This document shows, in pieces, positions 33,118 to 41,336 of a stretch of DNA of 64,000 nt. Position numbers and translations under genes: made by a program. Position 1 is the first letter of the stretch. Every line of letters starts with the position of its first letter. This stretch comes from an uncultured Clostridium sp. (GTDB taxonomy: Bacteria > Bacillota > Clostridia > Clostridiales > Clostridiaceae). Where the stretch lies: NCBI GenBank assembly GCA_937927335.1, contig CALBDU010000084.1, positions 1 through 64,000 of the forward strand, in the 5' to 3' direction. The notes under the pieces were generated by a model, which saw only the letters and a program-made list of their open reading frames with translations, searched no databases and was not told the DNA's origin.

Positions 33118-34311
33118 ATGGCAAAAGCAAAATATGAAAGAAACAAACCCCATGTAAACATAGGAACAATAGGACACGTAGACCATGGTAAGACAACACT
33201 TACAGCAGCAATCACAATGGTGCTTGCAAAAGAAGGAAAAGCAGCAGCAACAAAGTATGATGAAATTGACAAGGCACCAGAAGAAAAAGAAAGAGGAATT
33301 ACAATCAACACAGCACACGTTGAGTATGAAACAGATACAAGACACTATGCACACGTTGACTGTCCAGGACATGCTGACTATGTTAAGAACATGATCACAG
33401 GAGCAGCACAGATGGACGGAGCAATATTGGTAGTAAGTGCAGCAGACGGCCCAATGCCACAGACAAGAGAGCACATACTGCTTGCATCCAGAGTTGGTGT
33501 TGACTATATAGTAGTATTCTTAAACAAAGCTGACCAGGTAGACGATCCAGAATTATTGGAATTAGTTGAAATGGAAGTAAGAGAACTTCTTAACGAATAT
33601 GGCTTCCCAGGAGATGACATACCAGTAATAACAGGAAGTGCATTAAAAGTAATAGAAAACATAGATGATCCAGAAGCAACAAAATGCATACATGAATTAA
33701 TGGATGCAGTAGACAGCTATATCCCAACTCCAGAAAGAGCAACTGACAAACCATTCTTAATGCCTGTAGAAGATGTATTCACAATCACAGGAAGAGGAAC
33801 AGTTGCAACAGGAAGAGTTGAAAGAGGAATACTTAAAGTAGGAGACGAAGTTGAAATCGTAGGATTGTCTGAAGAAAAGAAGAAGACAGTATGTACAGGA
33901 GTAGAAATGTTCAGAAAGCTTCTTGATCAGGCAATGGCAGGAGACAACATCGGAGCATTATTAAGAGGAGTACAGAGAACTGATATCGAAAGAGGACAGG
34001 TTTTAGCAAAACCAGGTTCAGTACACCCACACCACAAATTTGTAGGTCAGGTATACGTATTAAAGAAAGAAGAAGGCGGAAGACACACTCCATTCTTCGA
34101 TGGATACAGACCACAGTTCTACTTCAGAACAACAGACGTAACAGGCTCAATCAAATTGCCAGATGGAATGGAAATGGTAATGCCAGGAGACCACATCGAC
34201 ATGAAGGTTGAATTAATAACTCAGGTAGCAATGGATGAAGGTTTAAGATTTGCTATCAGAGAAGGCGGAAGAACAGTAGGTTCAGGCGTTGTTACAAGCA
34301 TAATAGAATAA
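33118..34311 (+). CDS. tuf: elongation factor Tu, copy 2
   Basis: Same 397-aa protein as copy 1 (17360-18553), with GHVDHGKT at 19-26 and all GTPase motifs. As far as I can read, the nucleotide sequence is identical from about 5 bases before ATG to the second base of the stop; flanking DNA differs at once on both sides. This points to gene conversion keeping the copies equal. Ribosome-binding site AGGGAGG is close upstream. It is the last gene of the str operon, 30 bases after fusA. Confidence 0.98.
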   Translation: MAKAKYERNKPHVNIGTIGHVDHGKTTLTAAITMVLAKEGKAAATKYDEIDKAPEEKERGITINTAHVEYETDTRHYAHVDCPGHADYVKNMITGAAQMDGAILVVSAADGPMPQTREHILLASRVGVDYIVVFLNKADQVDDPELLELVEMEVRELLNEYGFPGDDIPVITGSALKVIENIDDPEATKCIHELMDAVDSYIPTPERATDKPFLMPVEDVFTITGRGTVATGRVERGILKVGDEVEIVGLSEEKKKTVCTGVEMFRKLLDQAMAGDNIGALLRGVQRTDIERGQVLAKPGSVHPHHKFVGQVYVLKKEEGGRHTPFFDGYRPQFYFRTTDVTGSIKLPDGMEMVMPGDHIDMKVELITQVAMDEGLRFAIREGGRTVGSGVVTSIIE

Positions 34312-34320
34312 TTCATAAAG

Positions 34321-34350
34321 CAAAAGGAAAGAGACTACTCTTTCCTTTTG
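34321..34350 (+). terminator. terminator-like hairpin after tuf copy 2
   Basis: A perfect 13-bp stem (34321-34333 with 34338-34350) with the loop ACTA. The T residues lie in the 3' arm and the next bases are TAAAAAA, so efficiency is uncertain. The S10 operon promoter follows 18 bases later. Confidence 0.7.
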
Positions 34351-34368
34351 TAAAAAATAAAAAAATAC

Positions 34369-34397
34369 TTGTCAAATAAAGTATTGTAATGTATAAT
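34369..34397 (+). promoter_or_regulatory. promoter of the S10-spc-alpha operon
   Basis: TTGTCA (34369-34374), 17 bases, TATAAT (34392-34397). It is the only good promoter I see for the 30 genes from rpsJ to rplQ. The leader to rpsJ is about 215 bases. Confidence 0.85.
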
Positions 34398-34429
34398 TAA
34401 ATGGTTGCAATGTAATAACAGCGATGAAG

Positions 34430-34497
34430 CAGGAGGTTGCCGGACTTACGGGGAATTCCATGCTGAGTAAGCTTAGGTCACGAACCTGGCGACGGTT
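34430..34497 (+). ncRNA. candidate structured leader of rpsJ (three-way junction)
   Basis: Three helices fit together: P1 GTTGCC (34436-34441) with GGCGAC (34488-34493), P2 CTTAC (34445-34449) with GTAAG (34467-34471) closing a 17-base loop, and P3 AGGT (34475-34478) with ACCT (34484-34487), stacked directly on P1. An alternative AACC/GGTT pairing (34483-34486 with 34494-34497) would disrupt P1 and P3. The position suits feedback control by a ribosomal protein; I cannot assign it to a named family. From 34498 to 34605 the leader is AT-rich with no further structure I trust. Confidence 0.5.
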
Positions 34498-34621
34498 ATT
34501 TTGTGATCTGTTTTTTGATGTTTTGTGTTATAAATGATGAAACACCCGGAGCAGTTTACAATATATATCCGCTGTTGTACGTAATAAGTAAAAGCGTGCA
34601 TGAAAAGGAGGGAAATTATTA

Positions 34622-34930
34622 ATGGCAAAGCAAAAAATCAGAATCAGACTAAAGGCTTTTGATCACAACATCTTAGATCAGTCAGCTGAAAAAATTGTTG
34701 AAACTGCTAAATCTACAGGAGCAAAGGTTGCAGGACCTGTACCTCTTCCAACTGAAAAGGATGTGGTAACAATACTGAGAGCTCCACATAAGTACAAAGA
34801 TTCCAGAGAGCAGTTTGAAATCAGAACCCACAAAAGACTTATCGACATCATAAGTCCATCACCAAAAACTGTTGATGCTCTAATGAGATTAGACTTACCA
34901 GCAGGAGTTGACATTGAAATCAAATTATAA
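34622..34930 (+). CDS. rpsJ: 30S ribosomal protein S10 (NusE)
   Basis: Head protein of the 30S subunit that also acts as NusE in antitermination and binds NusG. It has 102 aa, including the IRIRLKAFDHNILDQSAEKI N-terminus and the loop GPVPLPT. ATG 34622 follows AAAGGAGGG. First gene of the S10 operon, after a 225-base leader with a candidate folded element. Nothing is missing relative to the family. Confidence 0.98.
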   Translation: MAKQKIRIRLKAFDHNILDQSAEKIVETAKSTGAKVAGPVPLPTEKDVVTILRAPHKYKDSREQFEIRTHKRLIDIISPSPKTVDALMRLDLPAGVDIEIKL

Positions 34931-35003
34931 TTGTAATAGATAACTATTACTGGCTATTATGACCACGAAAGTGATCCGCTAATATGTTGAGGAGGTGCAA
35001 GAT

Positions 35004-35633
35004 ATGAAAAAGGCTATACTAGGTAGAAAACTTGGTATGACTCAAATTTTTGATGAAAATGGGAAAATAGTTCCTGTTACTGTTATAGAAGCAGGCCCTT
35101 GTGTTATTACACAGAAAAAGACTATAGAGAAGGACGGATACGATGCTATCCAGGTTGGATTTTCAGATATCAGAGAGAAATTAGTTAACAATCCAGTTAA
35201 AGGACATTTTAAAAAAGCAGGTGCTCCTTTAAAGAGAATTGTTAGAGAATTGAGACTTGAAGATATCGCTGCATACGAGGTTGGACAGGAAATTAAAGCA
35301 GATATATTCACAGCCGGAGAACAGGTTGACGTATCAGGAGTTTCCAAAGGTAAGGGATTCCAGGGTACAATAAAGAGATGGAATGGACACAGAGGACCAA
35401 TGACACACGGTTCTAAATTCCACAGATCAGTAGGTTCCATGGGAGGTTCATCAGATCCTTCAAGAACTTTCAAAAACAAAAAGATGCCTGGACATATGGG
35501 AAATGTAAATACAACTGTACTAAATCTTAAAGTTGCAAAGGTTTTGCCTGAGAAAAACATTATCCTTATAAAGGGTGGAGTACCAGGACCAAATAAAGGC
35601 TTTGTAGTTATAAGAAACACAGTTAAAGCTTAA
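35004..35633 (+). CDS. rplC: 50S ribosomal protein L3
   Basis: Early-assembly 23S rRNA-binding protein whose long loop reaches the peptidyl-transferase centre. KKAILGRKLGMTQIF is the conserved start; the loop around GHRGPMTHGSKFHRSVGSMG is intact; 209 aa. The start is ATG 35004, 7 bases after GAGGAGGTG, rather than 34995. The 73 bases before it contain no clear signal. Second gene of the S10 operon. Confidence 0.98.
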   Translation: MKKAILGRKLGMTQIFDENGKIVPVTVIEAGPCVITQKKTIEKDGYDAIQVGFSDIREKLVNNPVKGHFKKAGAPLKRIVRELRLEDIAAYEVGQEIKADIFTAGEQVDVSGVSKGKGFQGTIKRWNGHRGPMTHGSKFHRSVGSMGGSSDPSRTFKNKKMPGHMGNVNTTVLNLKVAKVLPEKNIILIKGGVPGPNKGFVVIRNTVKA

Positions 35634-35658
35634 ATTTCGTTAGAAAGGAGGATACAGA

Positions 35659-36282
35659 ATGCCTACAGTAGGATTATTTAATAAAGAAGGACAAAAAGTT
35701 GGAGATTTGGAATTAGCTGAAAGCGTATTTAATGCTGAAGTTAACCCTTATGCGCTGCATCAGGTAATTGTTGCATTGCAGAATAATAAAAGACAGGGAA
35801 CCCAGAGTGCCAAAACTAGAGCTGAAGTTTCCGGAGGCGGTATAAAGCCTTGGAGACAAAAAGGAACAGGAAGAGCTAGACAGGGTTCAATCAGAGCACC
35901 TCAGTGGATACACGGAGGAATGGTATTTGCTGTAAAACCTAGAGATTACAGAACTTCTATTCCAAAGTCAATGAGAAGAGTTGCAATGAAATCAGCTTTA
36001 ACAAGCAAAGTGCTTGAAGGAGAAATGGTTGTACTTGACAATCTTGAACTGGATGCACCAAAAACAAAAGAAATCGTAAAAATGCTTGATGCTTTAAAGC
36101 TTAATGCAAAAACATTAATCGTTACAGCAGAATCAAATGAGAATGTGTACAAATCAGCAAGAAACATTGAAGGGATAGCAGTACTTCCTGTTAACAATAT
36201 CAATGTATATGATTTGCTTAAATACGAAAAACTCTTAATTACAAAGGATGCTGTATCAAAAATTGAGGAGGTGTATGCATAA
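35659..36282 (+). CDS. rplD: 50S ribosomal protein L4
   Basis: Binds 23S rRNA domain I and extends a loop into the exit tunnel. The loop KPWRQKGTGRARQGSIRAPQ is the site of macrolide-resistance changes and looks unaltered; 207 aa. ATG 35659 follows AAAGGAGG. In E. coli, L4 regulates the S10 operon; whether it acts on the leader at 34430 is unknown. The stop overlaps the rplW start by one base. Confidence 0.98.
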   Translation: MPTVGLFNKEGQKVGDLELAESVFNAEVNPYALHQVIVALQNNKRQGTQSAKTRAEVSGGGIKPWRQKGTGRARQGSIRAPQWIHGGMVFAVKPRDYRTSIPKSMRRVAMKSALTSKVLEGEMVVLDNLELDAPKTKEIVKMLDALKLNAKTLIVTAESNENVYKSARNIEGIAVLPVNNINVYDLLKYEKLLITKDAVSKIEEVYA

Positions 36283-36575
36283 TGAAAATGACTAATCATG
36301 ATATCATAAGAAGACCAATAGTAACTGAAAAAAGCATGTCTTCAATGAGTGATAAGAAATACACCTTTGTTGTAGATATCCATGCTAACAAAGTAATGAT
36401 AAAAAGAGCTGTAGAAGATGTTTTCGGTGTTAAGGTTGAAGATGTTAAAACAGCAAGATTTATCGGAAAAACAAAAAGAGTTGGCGTACACGTTGGAAAA
36501 AGACCTGATTACAAGAAAGCAATTGTTAAACTTACAGAGGACAGTAAGTCAATTGAGTTCTTCGAAGGAATGTAA
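36282..36575 (+). CDS. rplW: 50S ribosomal protein L23
   Basis: Surrounds the tunnel exit and docks trigger factor and SRP. It is 97 aa, with the RPIVTEKSM N-terminal motif. ATG 36282 shares its A with the rplD stop (TAATG); GAGGAGGTG lies inside the end of rplD about 9 bases upstream. A second ATG two codons later is possible. Translational coupling to rplD is likely. Confidence 0.97.
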   Translation: MKMTNHDIIRRPIVTEKSMSSMSDKKYTFVVDIHANKVMIKRAVEDVFGVKVEDVKTARFIGKTKRVGVHVGKRPDYKKAIVKLTEDSKSIEFFEGM

Positions 36576-36632
36576 TTAGTAAAGCAGTTATTGGTTAGAT
36601 ACCAGATAAGCTGAAAGAAGGAGGGAATTCAA

Positions 36633-37466
36633 ATGGCTATAAAAGGTTTTAAACCTACCACACCTTCAAGAAGAGAGATGACAGTATGTACCTTTGAAGA
36701 GGTTACTACAGATGTTCCAGAAAAATCTCTGCTTCAAGCTAAAAAAAGAAGTGGTGGAAGAAATGCTAATGGTAAAATAACAGTTCGTCATATAGGTGGC
36801 GGAGCTAAGCAAAAATATAGAATAATTGATTTCAAGAGAAACAAGGATGGTATAGTTGCTAAGGTAGCTACAATAGAGTACGATCCAAACAGATCTGCTT
36901 TTATTGCACTTGTTGTATATGCTGATGGTGAAAAGAGATATATAATCGCTCCAGCAGGATTAAAAGTTGGAGACAAGGTTGTATCAGGACCTGATGCAGA
37001 TATTAAACCAGGTAACTGTCTTCCAATAAAGAATATTCCAGTAGGTACAATAATTCATAACATTGAATTATCTGCAGGAAAGGGAGCACAGCTGGTTAGA
37101 TCAGCTGGTAACTCAGCTCAGCTTATGGCTAAAGAGAGCGAGTATGCTCAGGTTAGGCTTCCAAGTGGTGAAGTAAGATATGTAAGAATTGAATGCAGAG
37201 CTACTATAGGAACTGTTTCAAACCTTACACATGAAATTGAAAACATAGGTAAAGCCGGCAGAAAGAGACATATGGGAGTTAGACCTACAGTAAGAGGTTC
37301 CGTAATGAACCCTTGCGATCACCCTCACGGTGGTGGAGAAGGCAGATCACCAATAGGTCATGCTGGTCCATTGACTCCATGGGGTAAACCTGCACTTGGA
37401 TATAAAACAAGAAAGCATAAAAAATATTCAGACAGATTTATTGTTAAAAAGAGAAATACAAAATAG
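36633..37466 (+). CDS. rplB: 50S ribosomal protein L2
   Basis: Bridges the subunits and supports the peptidyl-transferase centre. It is 277 aa, with the RNA-binding SH3-like core and the C-terminal MNPCDHPHGGGEGRSPIG motif that contains the highly conserved histidine. ATG 36633 follows AAGGAGGGA. An 11-bp hairpin follows immediately after the stop. Confidence 0.98.
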   Translation: MAIKGFKPTTPSRREMTVCTFEEVTTDVPEKSLLQAKKRSGGRNANGKITVRHIGGGAKQKYRIIDFKRNKDGIVAKVATIEYDPNRSAFIALVVYADGEKRYIIAPAGLKVGDKVVSGPDADIKPGNCLPIKNIPVGTIIHNIELSAGKGAQLVRSAGNSAQLMAKESEYAQVRLPSGEVRYVRIECRATIGTVSNLTHEIENIGKAGRKRHMGVRPTVRGSVMNPCDHPHGGGEGRSPIGHAGPLTPWGKPALGYKTRKHKKYSDRFIVKKRNTK

Positions 37467-37495
37467 TTTGAAGAGAATTCAAAGTTCTCTTCAAA
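37467..37495 (+). promoter_or_regulatory. intercistronic hairpin between rplB and rpsS
   Basis: A perfect 11-bp stem (37467-37477 with 37485-37495) with a 7-base loop begins right after the rplB stop. There is no T tract. In a long operon it may act as an mRNA 3'-end stabiliser or processing site. Confidence 0.55.
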
Positions 37496-37530
37496 ACTAA
37501 AATTCCATTTTGTGAAGGGAGGCAAATAAA

Positions 37531-37815
37531 TTGAGTAGATCCGTTAAAAAAGGACCTTTTGTCCAGGAAGCGCTTTTAAAGAGAATTAATGATATGAACA
37601 AAAATAGTGAGAAGAAAGTTGTTAAGACTTGGTCTAGAAGTTCAACAATTTTTCCACAGATGATAGGTCACACTATAGCAGTTCATGATGGAAGAAAGCA
37701 TGTGCCTGTATATATTTCCGAAGATATGGTAGGACATAAATTAGGAGAATTTGCATTAACCAGAACATTCAGAGGACATGGTGACAAAACTGAAAAATCA
37801 AGCGGCTTGAGATAA
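37531..37815 (+). CDS. rpsS: 30S ribosomal protein S19
   Basis: Head protein of the 30S subunit, partner of S13. It is 94 aa and begins SRSVKKGPFVQEALLKRI, with the family signature GHKLGEFALTRTFRGH. The start codon is TTG 37531, supported by AAGGGAGG eight bases upstream and by conservation of the N-terminus. It lies in the usual place between rplB and rplV. Confidence 0.97.
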   Translation: MSRSVKKGPFVQEALLKRINDMNKNSEKKVVKTWSRSSTIFPQMIGHTIAVHDGRKHVPVYISEDMVGHKLGEFALTRTFRGHGDKTEKSSGLR

Positions 37816-37837
37816 TCCAGAAAGGAGGTAACATATC

Positions 37838-38173
37838 ATGGAAGCTAAGGCTATAGCTAAATACGTAAGAATGTCTCCAATGAAGATTGGGGTAGTTCTT
37901 GATTTAATCAGAGGGAAAAATGTTAATGAGGCTTTTGCCATTTTAAAATATACCCCGAAAGATGCAGCTGAAGTTATATATAAAGTACTTAAATCAGCTG
38001 TAGCAAACGCAGAAAACAACTTAAACCTGGAGGCAGGAAACCTTTATGTTGCAGAGGCTTATGCTTGTCAGGGGCCGACTTTAAAGAGATTTAGACCACA
38101 TGCACAAGGAAGAGCATTCAGAATAAAAAAGAGAACTAGCCACGTAACTCTAGTAGTTAAAGAAAGAGCTTAA
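37838..38173 (+). CDS. rplV: 50S ribosomal protein L22
   Basis: Lines the exit tunnel opposite L4. It is 111 aa, with KYVRMSPMKIGVVLDLIRGK at the start and the beta-hairpin around GPTLKRFRPHAQGRAFRIKK that narrows the tunnel; no insertion of the kind linked to macrolide resistance is seen. ATG 37838 follows AAAGGAGGT. Confidence 0.97.
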   Translation: MEAKAIAKYVRMSPMKIGVVLDLIRGKNVNEAFAILKYTPKDAAEVIYKVLKSAVANAENNLNLEAGNLYVAEAYACQGPTLKRFRPHAQGRAFRIKKRTSHVTLVVKERA

Positions 38174-38188
38174 GAAGGAGGGAAATAG

Positions 38189-38860
38189 ATGGGACAGAAA
38201 GTACATCCACATGGCTTAAGAGTTGGCATAATCAAAGAGTGGGATGCTAAATGGTATGCAGACGACAAGAATTTTGCAGACAATTTAATAGAAGACAACA
38301 AAATTAGAAAATTTATAAAAGAAAAATCTTTTTCAGCAGGTGTTTCAAGAATTCAGATAGAAAGAGCTGCTAAGAGAGTAAAGATAAATATAGCCACTGC
38401 AAAGCCAGGTATGATAATTGGCAAGGGTGGAAAAGGTATTGAGGCTTTAAAAGCAGAGATATCTAAATTAGTTGGAGACAAGAACGTTTTGATCAACATC
38501 GTTGAAATTAAAGCTGTCGATGGAGATGCTCAGTTAATGGCTGAAAATATAGCTGCTCAGCTCGTAAAAAGAATATCCTTTAGAAGAGCAATGAAACAGA
38601 CTATACAAAGAGCAATGAAAACTGGCGTAAAGGGAGTAAAAACAGCTTGTTCTGGAAGACTTGGCGGAGCGGAAATTGCAAGAACTGAGCAGTATCACGA
38701 AGGAACAATTCCACTTCAGACATTAAGAGCTGATATAGACTATGGTTTTGCTGAAGCAGATACAACCTATGGAAAAATCGGAGTTAAGGTTTGGGTTTAT
38801 AAAGGAGAAGTTCTTCCAACAAAGAAAGTTGTAGAGAAAAAGGAAGAAGTTAACGCATAG
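38189..38860 (+). CDS. rpsC: 30S ribosomal protein S3
   Basis: Forms the mRNA entry site with S4 and S5. It is 223 aa, with an N-terminal KH domain (AKPGMIIGKGGKGIEALK is the GxxG loop region) and a C-terminal S3 domain. ATG 38189 follows AAGGAGGG; the stop of rplV is 16 bases upstream. The end is lysine and glutamate rich, as in other Firmicutes. Confidence 0.98.
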   Translation: MGQKVHPHGLRVGIIKEWDAKWYADDKNFADNLIEDNKIRKFIKEKSFSAGVSRIQIERAAKRVKINIATAKPGMIIGKGGKGIEALKAEISKLVGDKNVLINIVEIKAVDGDAQLMAENIAAQLVKRISFRRAMKQTIQRAMKTGVKGVKTACSGRLGGAEIARTEQYHEGTIPLQTLRADIDYGFAEADTTYGKIGVKVWVYKGEVLPTKKVVEKKEEVNA

Positions 38861-38877
38861 GGAAGGAGGAATATGAC

Positions 38878-39321
38878 ATGTTAATGCCTAAAAGAGTTAA
38901 ACATCGTAAGGTACAGCGTGGCAGAATGAAAGGTAAAGCTACAAGAGGTAACTTTATAGCTTACGGAGATTATGCAATTCAGGCTACAGAGTGTGGCTGG
39001 ATTACAAGCAATCAGATTGAATCTGCCAGAATAGCTATCAATAGATATATAAAAAGAGGAGGAAAACTTTGGATAAAGATTTTCCCTGATAAACCAGTAA
39101 CTGAAAAACCAGCAGAAACTCGTATGGGTTCCGGTAAAGGATCACCAGAGTACTGGGTAGCAGTTATTAAACCAGGCAGAGTATTGTTTGAGTTGTCTGG
39201 AGTTGATGAGGAAACAGCAAGAGAAGCTATGAGACTTGCTTCACATAAGTTACCTGTATCAACAAAATTTGTTACAAAAAGAGATTTTGAAGAAGTGGGT
39301 GGTGAAATCAATGAAGGCTAG
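38878..39321 (+). CDS. rplP: 50S ribosomal protein L16
   Basis: Stabilises tRNA in the A and P sites and is placed late in 50S assembly. It is 147 aa, with PKRVKHRKVQRGRMKGKATRG at the N-terminus and the loop RMGSGKGSPEYWVAVIKPGR, the usual arginine-containing site. ATG 38878 is 7 bases after AAGGAGG; the ATG at 38884 is two codons later. The 3' end overlaps rpmC by 11 bases. Confidence 0.97.
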   Translation: MLMPKRVKHRKVQRGRMKGKATRGNFIAYGDYAIQATECGWITSNQIESARIAINRYIKRGGKLWIKIFPDKPVTEKPAETRMGSGKGSPEYWVAVIKPGRVLFELSGVDEETAREAMRLASHKLPVSTKFVTKRDFEEVGGEINEG

Positions 39322-39523
39322 AGAGTTACAAGATCTTAGACAAAGCAGCCCTCAGGATTTGCAGGTGAAGTTAACTGATCTTAAGACAGAATTATTTAAC
39401 TTAAGATTTCAGCTTGCTACTGGTCAATTGGAAAACCCAATGAGAATTAGAGAAGTAAAGAAATCTATAGCCCAAATCAAAACCATCCTTAGAGAAGAAG
39501 AGCTAAGGGCGTTTGAACAGTAA
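39311..39523 (+). CDS. rpmC: 50S ribosomal protein L29
   Basis: Small two-helix protein (70 aa) near the tunnel exit. It begins MKARELQDLRQ and contains the KTELFNLRFQLATGQLENPMR family signature. ATG 39311 lies inside the end of rplP (11-base overlap) with GGGTGGTG upstream; longer in-frame starts inside rplP add residues that no L29 has. The overlap implies coupled translation. Confidence 0.96.
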   Translation: MKARELQDLRQSSPQDLQVKLTDLKTELFNLRFQLATGQLENPMRIREVKKSIAQIKTILREEELRAFEQ

Positions 39524-39544
39524 TACTGAAAGGAGGTACGTCCT

Positions 39545-39799
39545 GTGGAAAGAAATAATAGAAAGACAAGAATTGGAAGAGTTGTTTCAGATAAAATGGA
39601 TAAAACTGTTGTTGTAGCTGTTGAAACTAAGGTTCGTCACCCATTGTATGGTAAGACAGTAAATAGAACAACTAAGTTTAAGGCACATGATGAAAATAAT
39701 GAAGCAAACATTAATGATAGAGTATTAATAATGGAAACAAGACCTTTATCAAAGGAAAAAAGATGGAGAATTGTAGAAATTATTGAAAGAGCTAAATAG
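39545..39799 (+). CDS. rpsQ: 30S ribosomal protein S17
   Basis: Primary 16S rRNA-binding protein with an OB fold, 84 aa. The core RIGRVVSDKMDKTVVVAVE and the MIETRPLS-type turn (here METRPLSKEKRWRI) are visible. The GTG start at 39545 follows AAAGGAGGT. Last gene of the classic S10 operon; the spc genes continue with no break, terminator or promoter. Confidence 0.97.
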   Translation: MERNNRKTRIGRVVSDKMDKTVVVAVETKVRHPLYGKTVNRTTKFKAHDENNEANINDRVLIMETRPLSKEKRWRIVEIIERAK

Positions 39800-39826
39800 T
39801 CAAAAAGCTGAAAGGAGGTATTTTTA

Positions 39827-40195
39827 ATGATTCAGCAACAAACTTTGTTGAAAGTTGCAGATAATTCCGGCGCTAAGGAAATTATGTGTATAAGAGTAAT
39901 GGGTGGATCCAAAAGAAAATGGGGAAACATTGGAGATATAATAGTTGCTAGCGTTAAAAGTGCAACACCAGGCGGTGTTGTTAAAAAAGGTGACGTAGTA
40001 AAGGCAGTTATCGTTAGATCAGTTAAGGGACTTAGAAGAGCAGATGGTTCTTATATAAGATTTGATGAAAATGCTGCAGTTATAATCAAAGAAGATAAGC
40101 AACCAAAAGGAACTCGTATATTCGGACCGGTAGCAAGGGAGCTAAGAGATAAAGAATTTACAAAAATATTATCATTAGCACCTGAAGTTCTATAG
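39827..40195 (+). CDS. rplN: 50S ribosomal protein L14
   Basis: Central protein of the 50S interface, contacting L19 and helix 95, and binding site of the silencing factor RsfS. It is 122 aa, complete from IQQQTLLKVADNSGAKEIMC to the C-terminal RELRDKEFTKILSLAPEVL. ATG 39827 follows AAAGGAGGT. First gene of the spc part of the operon. Confidence 0.98.
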   Translation: MIQQQTLLKVADNSGAKEIMCIRVMGGSKRKWGNIGDIIVASVKSATPGGVVKKGDVVKAVIVRSVKGLRRADGSYIRFDENAAVIIKEDKQPKGTRIFGPVARELRDKEFTKILSLAPEVL

Positions 40196-40213
40196 GAATA
40201 GGAGGTGGCTATA

Positions 40214-40537
40214 ATGGAAGTTAAAAAAGTTCATGTTAGAAAAAATGATACGGTTATGGTTATATCCGGTAAAGATAAAGGAAAAACTGGTGAAGTATTA
40301 GCTGTAATGCCAAAGACAGGTAAAGTAGTTGTTAAAGGTATTAATGTAGTATCAAAGCACCAGAAACCAAACAGACAAAATATGCAGGGTGGAATAATAA
40401 AGAAAGAAGCACCGATTTATAGCTCAAAAGTTATGTTGTATTGTTCAAAATGCAAGGCTGTTACAAGAATAAGCCATAAAATTTCTGAAGATGGAACAAA
40501 AACAAGAGTATGTAAAAAGTGCGGAGAAGCAATCTAG
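40214..40537 (+). CDS. rplX: 50S ribosomal protein L24
   Basis: Initiator of 50S assembly with a KOW motif (KNDTVMVISGKDKGKTGEVL). It is 107 aa. A GTG at 40205 is in frame but lies in the ribosome-binding site AGGAGGTGG; ATG 40214 has normal spacing and the usual N-terminus. A CSKC pair and a CKKC pair near the C-terminus could bind zinc, as in some bacterial L24. Confidence 0.97.
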   Translation: MEVKKVHVRKNDTVMVISGKDKGKTGEVLAVMPKTGKVVVKGINVVSKHQKPNRQNMQGGIIKKEAPIYSSKVMLYCSKCKAVTRISHKISEDGTKTRVCKKCGEAI

Positions 40538-40559
40538 TCTTTGAAAGGAGGTTCAACTG

Positions 40560-41102
40560 ATGATTCCAAGATTACAGGAAAAATACGAAAAAGAGGTAGT
40601 TCCAGCATTAATGGAGAAATTCGGATACAAAAGCATTATGGAAGTGCCAAAGCTTGAAAAAATAGTTATCAACATGGGCGTTGGTGAAGCAAAGGATAAT
40701 CCAAAGGTATTAGAATCTGCCGTTGCGGATTTAACTTTAATAACAGGACAAAAACCTGTTCTTACCAGAGCTAAAAAATCCATCGCTAACTTTAAAATAA
40801 GAGAAAACATGCCAATAGGATGCAAAGTTACTTTAAGAAAACAGAAAATGTATGAGTTTGCTGATAAACTTATAAACATTGCATTACCTAGAGTTAGAGA
40901 CTTCTCAGGAGTTTCAGACAAATCCTTTGATGGAAGAGGAAACTATTCACTAGGTATAAAAGATCAGTTAATGTTCCCTGAAATTGAATATGATAAAATC
41001 GACAAAATTAGAGGTATGGATATTATCTTCGTTACAACTGCAAAAACAGACGAAGAATCAAGAGAATTTTTAAAGTTCCTTGGTATGCCATTTGCTCGTT
41101 AA
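40560..41102 (+). CDS. rplE: 50S ribosomal protein L5
   Basis: Binds 5S rRNA and the P-site tRNA elbow. It is 180 aa, with LEKIVINMGVGEAKDNPK and the C-terminal IFVTTAKTDEESREFL segment. ATG 40560 follows AAAGGAGGT. It precedes the zinc form of S14, as in most Gram-positive bacteria. Confidence 0.98.
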   Translation: MIPRLQEKYEKEVVPALMEKFGYKSIMEVPKLEKIVINMGVGEAKDNPKVLESAVADLTLITGQKPVLTRAKKSIANFKIRENMPIGCKVTLRKQKMYEFADKLINIALPRVRDFSGVSDKSFDGRGNYSLGIKDQLMFPEIEYDKIDKIRGMDIIFVTTAKTDEESREFLKFLGMPFAR

Positions 41103-41119
41103 TTTAAGGAGGGAAAAAC

Positions 41120-41305
41120 GTGGCACGTAAAGCTTTAATAGAAAAATGGAAAAAAGAACCGAAATATTCAACTAGAGCTTATACAAGATGCAGAATTTGT
41201 GGAAGACCACATTCCGTATTAAAAAAATATGGAATCTGTCGTATATGTTTTAGAGAATTAGCATATAAAGGTGAAATTCCTGGTTGCAAGAAAGCAAGCT
41301 GGTAA
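41120..41305 (+). CDS. rpsN: 30S ribosomal protein S14, zinc-binding type Z
   Basis: A 61-aa form of S14 with two CxxC pairs (CRICGRP and CRIC), so it binds one zinc. Longer zinc-free paralogues replace it under zinc starvation in some Firmicutes, but none is seen here. The GTG start at 41120 follows AAGGAGGGA. Position between rplE and rpsH is normal. Confidence 0.97.
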   Translation: MARKALIEKWKKEPKYSTRAYTRCRICGRPHSVLKKYGICRICFRELAYKGEIPGCKKASW

Positions 41306-41336
41306 CCTAAGAAGTAAATGAAAGGAGGCACAATCA

